Shown piece after piece: positions 15,614 to 23,470 of a stretch of DNA of 27,609 nt. Every line of letters starts with the position of its first letter. Within the stretch, counting starts at the first letter, position 1. Both the position numbers and the translations under genes were made by a program. Source of the stretch: Planctomycetota bacterium (GTDB taxonomy: Bacteria > Planctomycetota > Brocadiia > Brocadiales > Bathyanammoxibiaceae); assembly GCA_030598065.1 (NCBI GenBank), contig JAUVQR010000002.1, forward strand, positions 1-27,609, read 5' to 3'. Under the pieces are notes generated by a model. It was not told the origin of the DNA. It made no database searches and saw nothing but the letters and a program-made list of their open reading frames with translations.

Positions 15614-17020
15614 ATGCTTGTAGACACACACGCACACCTGAACTTCCCGGACTACAGCAAGGACCTCAACGACGTAATCAACCGGGCTGTGGCAGAAGGG
15701 GTAAAGTACGTTATCGAAGTAGGTACGGACGCCCCCTCAAGCAAGAGGGCCCTGGAGCTCGCACGGGAGTATCCGTTTATCTACGCAAGCGTGGGCATTC
15801 ACCCCAACGACGCCACCTCAAGCACGGAAAGAGACTGGCAGGAAATAAAGTCTCTCGCCCGTGAACGGAAGGTCGTGGCAATAGGCGAGACGGGACTGGA
15901 CTACCACCACAACCACAGCACCAAAGAAGACCAGCGGCGCTTGTTTGAAAGACATATAGAACTCGCCCTGGAGACCAAGTTGCCCCTTATAATACACTGC
16001 AGGGAGGCAATGGACGACTGCCTGGACGTTCTGAGAAAATTCTCCGGCAGGCCGCTGAAAGGCACGTTTCACTGCTTCAACGGCTCCGAAGAAGCGGCAG
16101 AAGAATGCCTCAGCATGGGCTTTTACGTGTCATTCGCCGGTCCCGTCACCTTCCCGAACGCGCATCGGCTGCGCGAGGTTGTCAAATCAGTCCCGGTGGA
16201 AAGGCTGCTGCTTGAAACAGACTCTCCATTCCTGGCTCCCCAGCCCAGGAGGGGCAAGCGAAACGAACCCGCTTTCCTCAGGCACGTCTTGCCGGTGCTG
16301 GCGCAAATATATAGCCTTACCGAAGAAGACATAGCCAGAGTCACCACCTTTAATGCGCTGGAACTGTTCGGCATCGGTGGTGGAAACAACAACCACAACG
16401 GCAAGATTGCCTACATGATAAGAAACTCACTCTATCTCAACATCACAAACCGGTGCTCTAACTTGTGCAGTTTCTGTCCCAGGGAGGAGCGCCCCTGCGT
16501 AAAAGGCCACTACCTCGGCCTGGACACTGACCCTGACAAGGAACCCACCACGCGGGAGATTATCGAGGCGATAGAAGGAATGGATGATAGCGATATCAAT
16601 GGCCGCGACGAGGTTGTTTTTTGTGGGTACGGAGAGCCGACCGAGCGGCTGGACGTCGTAAAAGAAATAGCAAGGTACCTGCGGGAAAAAGGCGTAAAAA
16701 AGATACGTCTCAACACCAACGGGCAGGGAGACCTGATAAACGGCAGGCCGGTCTCGGAGGAACTGGACGGCCTGATAGACTCCGTTTACGTCAGCCTGAA
16801 CAGCGCCAACAGTGAGGACTACGAGGCCCTCTGTTCTCCCAGGTACGGCGACCGCGCCTACCCGGCGCTTCTTGAGTTTACCCGCACGGCCAAGGAAACG
16901 TTCCCGGAGGTGACACTGAGCGTGGTGGACGTCCCGGGACTCGACACGAAGGCGTGTGAACGGATAGCCCGTGAGCTCGGAGTAGGCTTCAGGGTAAGGG
17001 GTTATAACAACCTGGGATGA
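15614..17020 (+). CDS. TatD-family hydrolase fused to a radical SAM domain
   Basis: 468 residues. Residues 1-255 are a complete TatD metal-dependent hydrolase, with metal ligands H6 and H8 (DTHAH), E92 (GETGLDYH), H128 (IIHCRE), H153 (FHCFNG) and D203 (LETDSPFLAP). After a short Asn/Gly-rich linker (254-264) comes a radical SAM domain with C281, C285 and C288 (CSNLCSFC), VVFCGYGEPTERLDVV and RLNTNG. TatD enzymes act as 3'-5' exonucleases or quality-control hydrolases. A 'TatD-linked' radical SAM family is known both as a neighbour and as a fusion, but its substrate is not. No stop or frameshift lies at the junction, so the fusion is genuine in this sequence. The ATG has no clear ribosome site and is seven bases after yraN, so it probably relies on coupling. 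It overlaps the next gene by four bases (ATGA). Confidence 0.93.
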   Translation: MLVDTHAHLNFPDYSKDLNDVINRAVAEGVKYVIEVGTDAPSSKRALELAREYPFIYASVGIHPNDATSSTERDWQEIKSLARERKVVAIGETGLDYHHNHSTKEDQRRLFERHIELALETKLPLIIHCREAMDDCLDVLRKFSGRPLKGTFHCFNGSEEAAEECLSMGFYVSFAGPVTFPNAHRLREVVKSVPVERLLLETDSPFLAPQPRRGKRNEPAFLRHVLPVLAQIYSLTEEDIARVTTFNALELFGIGGGNNNHNGKIAYMIRNSLYLNITNRCSNLCSFCPREERPCVKGHYLGLDTDPDKEPTTREIIEAIEGMDDSDINGRDEVVFCGYGEPTERLDVVKEIARYLREKGVKKIRLNTNGQGDLINGRPVSEELDGLIDSVYVSLNSANSEDYEALCSPRYGDRAYPALLEFTRTAKETFPEVTLSVVDVPGLDTKACERIARELGVGFRVRGYNNLG

Positions 17021-17478
17021 TTAGAAAAGCGAACGTCTCAGATACGGAAAGCATCCTCAGAACCATCAACCGCTTTGCCGAAAAGGACCTGATGCTGCCG
17101 CGCTCGCTCCAGGAGATCTACGAGAACATCAGGGACTATACGGTCTATCTGGAAGGCGAACGCCTCGTTGGTTGCGCCGCCCTTCACGTATTTTGGAAGG
17201 ACCTCGCCGAGATAAAGTCGCTGGCGGTAGATGAATCCTGCCAGGGAAAGGGCATAGCGAAAGAACTGGTAAGAGAATGCGTCAAAGAGGCCGCCGCGTT
17301 AGGGGCCAGCAAGGCATTCGTGCTGACCTACCTTCCTGATTTCTTCCTGCCGCTCGGCTTCCGCATTGTAGAGAAAGAGAGCCTTCCCCAGAAGATTTGG
17401 ACGGAATGCATAAAGTGCCACAAGTTCCCGGAATGTACAGAGATCGCTATGATATTGGACCTGCCCGCCTCTATCTAG
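17017..17478 (+). CDS. GNAT acetyltransferase, N-acetylglutamate synthase type
   Basis: 153 residues. GNAT fold with the acetyl-CoA loop near residues 70-80 (SLAVDESCQGKGIAKELVRE, the Q-x-x-G-x-G/A signature) and an LGFRIVEKESLPQKIWTECI block. The C-terminal CIKCHKFPECTEIAM is typical of stand-alone N-acetylglutamate synthases, which acetylate glutamate as the first step of arginine synthesis. The start lies in the ATGA overlap with the TatD-radical SAM gene, so the two are co-translated. The role in arginine synthesis is likely but rests on sequence pattern only; other GNAT substrates are possible. No other arg gene is in the window. Confidence 0.82.
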   Translation: MIRKANVSDTESILRTINRFAEKDLMLPRSLQEIYENIRDYTVYLEGERLVGCAALHVFWKDLAEIKSLAVDESCQGKGIAKELVRECVKEAAALGASKAFVLTYLPDFFLPLGFRIVEKESLPQKIWTECIKCHKFPECTEIAMILDLPASI

Positions 17479-17542
17479 GTACTGCTCCTCAACCCCCTCT
17501 GAATCACTCGCAGTCGTTTTGGCTATAACGGCAAAGAGTTCC

Positions 17543-18973
17543 TCAATCTTGTAGGCCTGTCCTCTCTCGCAGCCGAAGTTCCCTTATCTTCTGTTGAAGC
17601 GCCTGCCGATGCATACCGAGCGCACTCGCGGTCCGGGTGACGTTGCCGTCGTGCTCGCCCAAGCTCTGGGTGATAAACTCCCGCTCAAAGGCCTCCACCG
17701 CCCTTTTCTTCGCCTCCTTGAAAGGCAGGTCGAAATCTATGTCCAGCTTGCTAGCCGACCGAACCGGGAGCCCCTCCGTCGAGCCTGAAACTTCACCGGG
17801 AATGTCTTCCAGGGTAAGGATGGAATCACCCGCCAGCACGATCGCGCTCTCCAGCACGTTGGCCAGCTGTCGCACGTTGCCGGGCCAGTCATACGACATC
17901 ACCAATTGCATCACATCCTTCGATACACCTTTGACGTCCTTGCCGTGCTTCTTTGAGAAAAGGCCGAGAAAATGGTGCACCAGCATCGGTATATCGTCGC
18001 GACGCTGCCTGAGCGGGGGCAGCGTTATCTCTACCACCTTCAACCTGTAATAAAGGTCTTCACGAAAGGTCCCTTCCTTTATCTCGTTCTGAAGGTCCTT
18101 ATTGGTGGCGCTGAGCACACGCACGTCTACGTGCAACGTCTCCACACCGCCCAGCCTCTCGAACCTCTGGTCCTCCACGGCCCTCAGGAGCTTGGCCTGG
18201 GTGCTGACGCTCATGTCCCCCACCTCGTCAAGGAACAGGGTGCCGCCGTCGGCCTGCTCAAACTTTCCGACACGGCGGCTCGTCGCCCCGGTGAAGGCCC
18301 CCTTCTCGTGACCGAACAGTTCACTCTCTATAAGGGTATCGGGCACGGCGGAGCAGTTCATAACCACGAGGGGCCCTCTCGAACGTTTGCTCCTCTTATG
18401 CACCTCCCGCGCGACCAGATCCTTGCCGCTGCCACTCTCGCCCAATATAAGCACGGTAACGTCGGTCGCGGCAACCTTCCCTATCTTGACAAATACGTCC
18501 TTTATCGCCTCCGTCTGACCCAGAATCTCTCCCATGGAGTCAAGATTCTCGAGCTGTGACCTCAGGCGTTTGTTCTCGTCCCGGAGGGCAAGGTTCTCCA
18601 TGGCATTCTTGGCAATGAGCCGCAGCTCGTCTATCTCAAACGGCTTTGCCACGTAGTCGTAGGCGCCCTTCTTCATGGCCTCTACGGCTATCTTCTCAGA
18701 GCCGTGGGCCGTGACGATAACCACCAGCGGCGGGTCTTCCGCCTCTCTTACCCTGCCCAACACCTCAAGCCCGTTCATATCGGGCATGTTGATGTCCAGA
18801 AAGACCAGTCCGGGACATTCCGCGTCTATGGCATCTAACGCCTCAGGGCCACTAGCGGCCTCGTAAACCGTGTACCCTTCATTTTCGAGCGCCATCTTCA
18901 TCCCAAACCGGGCGCCCTTCTCATCATCCACAATAAGTATCGACGGAAAACCCATAGCTGCCCTCTTTCTCAT
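17543..18973 (-). CDS. Sigma-54-dependent response regulator (NtrC family)
   Basis: 476 residues in three parts. The receiver is 10-125, with phosphate acceptor D60 (LVFLDINMPDMNG), T88 and K110. The AAA+ domain is about 150-385, with Walker A GESGSGKD (178-185), GAFTGA (225-230, the sigma-54 contact loop) and Walker B GGTLFLDE. The C terminus carries a Fis-type helix-turn-helix (GNVTRTASALGMHRQALQQK). It activates sigma-54 promoters when phosphorylated. It overlaps the kinase gene by four bases (ATGA), so they form a cognate pair. A second possible start at 18955 (M7) has a better ribosome site (AGAGGG) and would fit the usual N terminus; choice uncertain. The layout resembles the PrsR regulator paired with PrsK in PEP-CTERM/exosortase systems, but no exosortase gene is visible here. 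Confidence 0.94.
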   Translation of the reverse strand: MRKRAAMGFPSILIVDDEKGARFGMKMALENEGYTVYEAASGPEALDAIDAECPGLVFLDINMPDMNGLEVLGRVREAEDPPLVVIVTAHGSEKIAVEAMKKGAYDYVAKPFEIDELRLIAKNAMENLALRDENKRLRSQLENLDSMGEILGQTEAIKDVFVKIGKVAATDVTVLILGESGSGKDLVAREVHKRSKRSRGPLVVMNCSAVPDTLIESELFGHEKGAFTGATSRRVGKFEQADGGTLFLDEVGDMSVSTQAKLLRAVEDQRFERLGGVETLHVDVRVLSATNKDLQNEIKEGTFREDLYYRLKVVEITLPPLRQRRDDIPMLVHHFLGLFSKKHGKDVKGVSKDVMQLVMSYDWPGNVRQLANVLESAIVLAGDSILTLEDIPGEVSGSTEGLPVRSASKLDIDFDLPFKEAKKRAVEAFEREFITQSLGEHDGNVTRTASALGMHRQALQQKIRELRLRERTGLQD

Positions 18974-21117
18974 CCACCCGCCGCTTGAGCGGGTGTTGGC
19001 ACGTAACCCCCTTGAACTGGCAACCTTACAATGAAGCTCGTTCCCGCACCTGCGGCAAGATTCTCAACCGACACGCTGCCGCCCATCTCTTCCAGGCGCT
19101 TACGCACTATCGAGAGCCCCAGGCCCGTACCCGTCTGTTTTGTGGTATAAAACGGCTCAAATATCTTGTCCGCAGATTCCGCAGACACGCCCGACCCGCT
19201 GTCGGTAACCCTTATCTCAAGTACATTACCTCTGATGACGCCGTCGTCGACCCCAGCGGTTATGGATAGTGTCCCTCCCTGTGGCATGGCCTGTATGCCA
19301 TTGTGTATAAGATTAAAAAATATCTCCTCCAGCGCACCCTCCTCCGCATTAATCAGAGGGATGTGGTCCTGTACCTCACGATGTATGCTGACGCCGTTTC
19401 TTGTGGCCTCGTGCCTCATCACCATAAGCACACTGTTCAGGATGTCGGAGAGCTTGTAGTTCTGCTTCTTGCCGCCTGCCGGTCTTGCGAACTGAAGTAG
19501 CTGGTTAACCACCTTGGTAAGCCTGTCCACTTCATTCACGATTATGGAAAGCGCCTCTTTGCTCTTCTCGTCCCGCTTGGCGTCCTCTCTCAGCACCTGA
19601 ACAATCGACTTTATGGAGCTCAAAGGGTTCTTCACTTCGTGGGCCACACTGGCGGACAATCTGCCCAGGCTGAGGAGCTTCTCACTCTCCAGCATCTTTC
19701 GCTCAAGCTGAAGCTTTTCGTCTATCAGTCTGGACTTTGCCAGGGCAGAGGAAATCTGGTTGGAGATTATCAACAGTTGTTCCAGGTTGTCCGACGGTAA
19801 GGGAAAACCATGGGTAGACCTGTCAAGACACAAGAGACCGATTAAGTTCCTCTCCTCAAATATAGGACACACATAATGCGCCTCCAGCGACTTCATCTCG
19901 GCCACGATATGGACATCCTTGGTTTCAGGTCTCTCAAGCACTGCAAGCTCACCTGTGGCAAAATACCGTATGATATTGCTCACGTCATCCGTGGTAAGCG
20001 CCCGGCTGCTGTCGTCACCTGAAATCTCGACGTTTTTTCCCCTGAAAAGCAGGAGTTTGACCTTCTTGGTGCCCGTGGCGTTCCTCACGGCCTGCATCAC
20101 GTAGTTAAGCAGGCCCGGAAGGTCAACCAGCGAATCTTCAGCGATACTATGGCTGAGGTCGTTCAACAGGTATTCGCTGTCGGCGATTCTCCTGAAAAAG
20201 AGCGTCCTCATGAGATTCTGCAACGTCTCCTTGAGCTTCGGGAACCAGAAAACCAGGGCAATGACAAGCGTGACCTCCAGCACCCTTGAATTCACGTCAT
20301 AGTGCTTGTACATGTATTTTGAGAACTGGTTTATCCCGAAGTAGTAAAGGCATGCGAGTATCAGCGTGAGGAACGAGTAAAAAACGCTCCTCCTCAACAC
20401 AAATTCCATATAGTTAAAGCGGTATACAAAATAAGAAAAAATTATACTCGGAAATATAGACGACAGCATGGCGGCTAGGACGACGTAATCGCCCACGTAG
20501 GAGAGGTGCCTGCCCTCCAGAAGCACTATAACCCCTATAAAGGCGGCAATCGAAACAAGCACCCAGGAGATGTAGACGTGAAACCTCTGCTCTTCGTGGT
20601 CATCGGCAAGCCTTGAAACCTTGTAGGATATCAGGGCCGCCCCAACCAGGGCAATCATCAGCCACATCACGAAGGGCTTCACAAAAGGGGTTATCGCCGT
20701 GAAAAGAAACGGCTCGTCTGATAAAATCATCTGCCTGATGGCCACCGAAAAGGGCAGTACCGGCAGATAGACCACAACGGTTATAAACCCCTGCAATCTT
20801 TTGCTCATCCGCATACCCCTCTCCGTCAGATACAGGGTAGCCGTGTGAAGAAGCAAACTGGGGATAAAGCCTATTCCGATATAAGCGGCGGCGTCGGCAA
20901 CATAATAGATAGACGGGACGTTTCTGCCCAGCAACATCATACTGAATATACTTATGGTGTTGCCCACATTCCACATGGTCACCGACACCACCAGGAAGAA
21001 AAAGGCCATCTCGCTCGGGGTCTTGTTCTTCCTCTGATAGATTAGGCCCAGGAGAACCACGTGGAGGACGCTTCCCACCATGAAGCCCGTAAGGGAAACT
21101 ATGTCGTATAGCGGCAT
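18970..21117 (-). CDS. Membrane histidine kinase with GAF domain (PrsK-like layout)
   Basis: 715 residues. The N-terminal 320 residues contain about nine to ten hydrophobic segments with no obvious periplasmic sensor domain, so sensing is probably within the membrane. A GAF-like domain follows (about 345-470, ...YVCPIFEERNLIGLLCLDR). Next come a coiled linker, the HisKA box with H493 (ASVAHEVKNPLSSIK), and an HATPase domain with N box (FFNLIHNGIQAM), G1 (VTDSGSGV), F and G2 (GTGLGLSIV) boxes. It autophosphorylates and passes phosphate to the regulator encoded next. The arrangement multi-TM, GAF, HisKA, HATPase plus a sigma-54 regulator is that of PrsK/PrsR of PEP-CTERM/exopolysaccharide systems; that label is an inference. 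The ATG is preceded by AAAGG at 8 bases and a strong promoter. Confidence 0.93.
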   Translation of the reverse strand: MPLYDIVSLTGFMVGSVLHVVLLGLIYQRKNKTPSEMAFFFLVVSVTMWNVGNTISIFSMMLLGRNVPSIYYVADAAAYIGIGFIPSLLLHTATLYLTERGMRMSKRLQGFITVVVYLPVLPFSVAIRQMILSDEPFLFTAITPFVKPFVMWLMIALVGAALISYKVSRLADDHEEQRFHVYISWVLVSIAAFIGVIVLLEGRHLSYVGDYVVLAAMLSSIFPSIIFSYFVYRFNYMEFVLRRSVFYSFLTLILACLYYFGINQFSKYMYKHYDVNSRVLEVTLVIALVFWFPKLKETLQNLMRTLFFRRIADSEYLLNDLSHSIAEDSLVDLPGLLNYVMQAVRNATGTKKVKLLLFRGKNVEISGDDSSRALTTDDVSNIIRYFATGELAVLERPETKDVHIVAEMKSLEAHYVCPIFEERNLIGLLCLDRSTHGFPLPSDNLEQLLIISNQISSALAKSRLIDEKLQLERKMLESEKLLSLGRLSASVAHEVKNPLSSIKSIVQVLREDAKRDEKSKEALSIIVNEVDRLTKVVNQLLQFARPAGGKKQNYKLSDILNSVLMVMRHEATRNGVSIHREVQDHIPLINAEEGALEEIFFNLIHNGIQAMPQGGTLSITAGVDDGVIRGNVLEIRVTDSGSGVSAESADKIFEPFYTTKQTGTGLGLSIVRKRLEEMGGSVSVENLAAGAGTSFIVRLPVQGGYVPTPAQAAGG

Positions 21118-21150
21118 CTATAATACCTTTCGCTAAGGAGTTACAATAAG

Positions 21151-21179
21151 ATGATAGTTCGGGGCAAGTTGCGTGTCAA
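21151..21179 (-). promoter_or_regulatory. Candidate sigma-70 promoter of the two-component system
   Basis: On the minus strand: perfect TTGACA (21174-21179), a 17-base spacer and TATCAT (21151-21156). The start would be about 25 bases before the kinase ATG. It is one of the best consensus promoters in the window. Confidence 0.68.
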
Positions 21180-21191
21180 CAGGGAAAAACC

Positions 21192-21221
21192 TTGTAAAAT
21201 CTGGTTAATCTCTGGTATTAT
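21192..21221 (+). promoter_or_regulatory. Candidate promoter of nadA
   Basis: TTGTAA (21192-21197), an 18-base spacer and TATTAT (21216-21221), starting near 21228 about 58 bases before nadA. The divergent kinase promoter ends only 12 bases away, so one regulator could act on both. Confidence 0.5.
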
Positions 21222-21285
21222 TTGGAGTTACATTGTTTGAGTGTATTATTTCAAGCAGTACCACACACATTAGGAAGGTTTGTAG

Positions 21286-22239
21286 ATGGAAAGTATCGCT
21301 GAAAAAATCCTGAGGCTTAAAAAGGATAAAAATGCCGTCATCCTCGCCCATAATTACCAGAGGGGCGAGATACAAGATATAGCCGACTTCGCCGGGGACT
21401 CGCTGGGTCTGTCCCAGCAGGCGGCCGAGACCGACGCGGACGTGATAGTCTTTTGCGGCGTTCACTTTATGGCCGAAACAGCCGCTATCCTCAGCCCGGA
21501 CAAGAAGGTGCTGTTGCCCGACCCGCAGTCAGGCTGCCCGATGGCAGACATGATAACCGCCGACGGACTCAGGAAAATGAAGTCTGAGAACCCCGGCGCG
21601 ACGGTGGTCTGCTACGTCAACACCACCGCCGCAGTTAAGGCGGAGAGCGACATCTGTTGCACCTCTTCAAACGCCGAGAAAGTGGTATCGTCCATTCCGG
21701 AAGACCAGGGGGTTATCTTCGTGCCGGATAAGAGCCTCGGGGCCTACGTCGCTTCACAACTGGGCAGGAAGATGACGTTCTGGCCGGGCTTCTGCCCCAC
21801 ACACCACCGTATCCTGGCGCAGGACGTAGAGAAGCGTAAACAAGAATACCCCAACGCAAAGGTGGTGGCGCACCCCGAATGCACGGCGGACGTACTCGAA
21901 CTTGCGGACCTGGTGGCCAGCACCACCGGTATTGCAAGATTCTGCCGGGAGTCCGACGTCAAAGAGATTATCGTGGGTACGGAAAACGGGATAATACACC
22001 GCCTGAAGAAGGAAAGCCCGGACAAGACCTTCATTGAGATAACCGAACAGGCGACGTGTCCCAACATGAAAAAGAACACCCTCGAAAAAGTACTCTGGTG
22101 CCTCGAGGACCTGAATACGGATACAGATACGGAATCGGAACACGTGGTCACCGTGCCCGAAGACATCGCCAAAAAGGCACGGCTGGCGATAGAAAGGATG
22201 CTGGAGCTTTCAAGACCCAGCCCCGCATTGAAGGGCTAG
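21286..22239 (+). CDS. nadA: Quinolinate synthase
   Basis: 317 residues. NadA condenses iminoaspartate with dihydroxyacetone phosphate to quinolinate in NAD synthesis and needs a [4Fe-4S] cluster. The three cluster cysteines are C84 (SGCPMAD), C170 (WPGFCPTH) and C258 (EQATCPNMK), with the spacing expected for the family. Other family blocks are AHNYQRGEIQDIADFAGDSL (21-40), FCGVHFMAETA and AHPECTADV. The ATG is preceded by AGGAAGG at about 8 bases. It is a plus-strand gene, divergent from the kinase, and is followed 56 bases later by a larE-like gene. No nadB or nadC is in the window. The C-terminal 35 residues (TDTDTESEHV...) are a slightly longer tail than usual. Confidence 0.96.
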   Translation: MESIAEKILRLKKDKNAVILAHNYQRGEIQDIADFAGDSLGLSQQAAETDADVIVFCGVHFMAETAAILSPDKKVLLPDPQSGCPMADMITADGLRKMKSENPGATVVCYVNTTAAVKAESDICCTSSNAEKVVSSIPEDQGVIFVPDKSLGAYVASQLGRKMTFWPGFCPTHHRILAQDVEKRKQEYPNAKVVAHPECTADVLELADLVASTTGIARFCRESDVKEIIVGTENGIIHRLKKESPDKTFIEITEQATCPNMKKNTLEKVLWCLEDLNTDTDTESEHVVTVPEDIAKKARLAIERMLELSRPSPALKG

Positions 22240-22295
22240 GGACGAATAAAGCCCCTGAATATCACGGACATCACGACCGCAGGAAACCCACACCC

Positions 22296-23120
22296 TTGAA
22301 GCTAAAAGACTCCGACAGAACAAACGGGAAGGCCCGGAGGCTTAACGACATCATACGAGACCTGGACAGCGTTGTGGTGGCCTTTTCGGGTGGTGTCGAC
22401 AGCGCCCTCCTGTCCAGGCTAAGTTTCGACATCCTCGGCGACAAGGCGCTCGCCGTCACTGCCAGCTCAGAGACCTACCCGGCCCACGAACTCGAATCCG
22501 CAAAAAAACTGGCGAAAGAGATAGGCATCACGCATTTCATCATCGAGACGAAGGAACTGGAGATTGAGGGTTTTAGCGATAACCCGCCGGACAGATGCTA
22601 TTTCTGCAAGTCAGAACTCTTCGGGAAACTGAGGGATATCGCAGACGGGGAAGGCTACGCCAACGTGGCCGACGGCACCAACTTGGACGACACGCAGGAC
22701 TACAGACCCGGCTCCAAGGCCGCCCAGGAACTGGGCGTGCGCAGTCCGCTAAAGGAGGCCGGGCTGACAAAAGAGGACATACGCCGGCTATCGGAGGAAC
22801 TCGAACTCTCGACCTGGGACAAGCCCTCTTACGCCTGCATGTCCAGCCGCTTTCCGTACGGCGAGGAGATTACGCTCGAAGACCTCGCGAAGGTCTCCGC
22901 CGCAGAGGATTTCCTGAGAGGGATGGGCCTGGGACAGTTCCGCGTGCGGCACCACGGTACCATCGCCCGGCTGGAACTGACACCCGAAGATTTTTCACTG
23001 GTCATCAAAAGACGAGACCAAATAACCGAAAAATTCAGGAAAATAGGATATACCTATATCACGCTCGACCTTCAGGGCTATCGCACCGGCAGCATGAACG
23101 AGGTGCTGGAGAAGAAGTAA
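22296..23120 (+). CDS. larE: LarE-like ATP-dependent sulfur transferase (PP-loop)
   Basis: 274 residues when started at TTG 22296. A longer frame opens at ATG 22056, but its first 80 residues lie inside nadA, read as out-of-frame sequence rich in Arg and His, and lack homology. AGGAAA lies about 10 bases before the TTG. The PP-loop SGGVDS (31-36) binds ATP. Other family blocks are CYFCKSELF (C101, C104) and KPSYACMSSRFPYGEE, where C181 matches the sulfur-donating cysteine of LarE (C176 in Lactiplantibacillus). LarE adds sulfur to a nicotinic-acid-derived precursor of the nickel-pincer cofactor. Having three cysteines, it may be of the Fe-S-using rather than the self-sacrificing type. No larA, larB or larC is nearby. 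Its position next to nadA fits a nicotinate-derived cofactor, but a different thiolation role is possible. Confidence 0.88.
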   Translation: MKLKDSDRTNGKARRLNDIIRDLDSVVVAFSGGVDSALLSRLSFDILGDKALAVTASSETYPAHELESAKKLAKEIGITHFIIETKELEIEGFSDNPPDRCYFCKSELFGKLRDIADGEGYANVADGTNLDDTQDYRPGSKAAQELGVRSPLKEAGLTKEDIRRLSEELELSTWDKPSYACMSSRFPYGEEITLEDLAKVSAAEDFLRGMGLGQFRVRHHGTIARLELTPEDFSLVIKRRDQITEKFRKIGYTYITLDLQGYRTGSMNEVLEKK

Positions 23121-23139
23121 GAAACCTGTTGTGGCTGTC

Positions 23140-23460
23140 CTTATAATTTGAACTCATAATATAGCATGGGTGCTCTGTCACCCATGTTTAATGCAACATC
23201 GCCGGTTTTGACTGGGGGCAGAGCCCCAGCCCTATATTGAAAAAGGTAGGGTGCGCGAGGGTGCCGCAGGGTCGTGCCGAAGGCAGATCCACCTTTTGCG
23301 TGATCCGAATCGGACATTGTAGGGGTCGAGCTTGCTCGACTAAATGGTAGGGGCAACCTCCTGTGGCTGCCAGTAGAAATGTCAAGGGTAGTGGCGGGGT
23401 TACCCCGCCCCTACGATAAAACACCGTAGGGTACGCCTCGGCGCACCGCAATTACTAAAA
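23140..23460. repeat. Cluster of short palindromic repeats between larE and ubiD
   Basis: This 350-base gap holds no gene but at least six palindromes. They are CATGGGTG/CACCCATG (23165-23186), CTGGGG/CCCCAG (23212-23229), GTCGAGC-TT-GCTCGAC (23325-23340), GTAGGGGCAACC..GGCTGCC (23347-23371), GGCGGGG-TTA-CCCCGCC (23393-23409, followed by CCTAC) and GGGTACGCC-TC-GGCGCACC (about 23429-23447). Most begin or end with GTAGGGGC or its complement, which marks them as copies of dispersed REP/MITE-like elements. No transposase or open frame lies with them. Confidence 0.75.
23165..23186 (+). terminator. Hairpin after larE, possible terminator
   Basis: CATGGGTG (23165-23172) and CACCCATG (23179-23186) form a perfect 8-bp stem with a 6-base loop, followed by TTTAAT. 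It lies 45 bases after the larE stop. The weak T-run makes it either a modest terminator or one unit of the local palindromic repeats. Confidence 0.45.
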
Positions 23461-23470
23461 GGAACCAGCA

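Noticed and set aside
22056..22295. ATG-started extension of the larE gene by 80 residues
   Set aside because: It lies inside nadA in another frame, is rich in Arg/His, and the LarE family starts close to the TTG at 22296.
23140..23460. CRISPR array
   Set aside because: The palindromes differ in sequence and spacing and there are no regular spacers.
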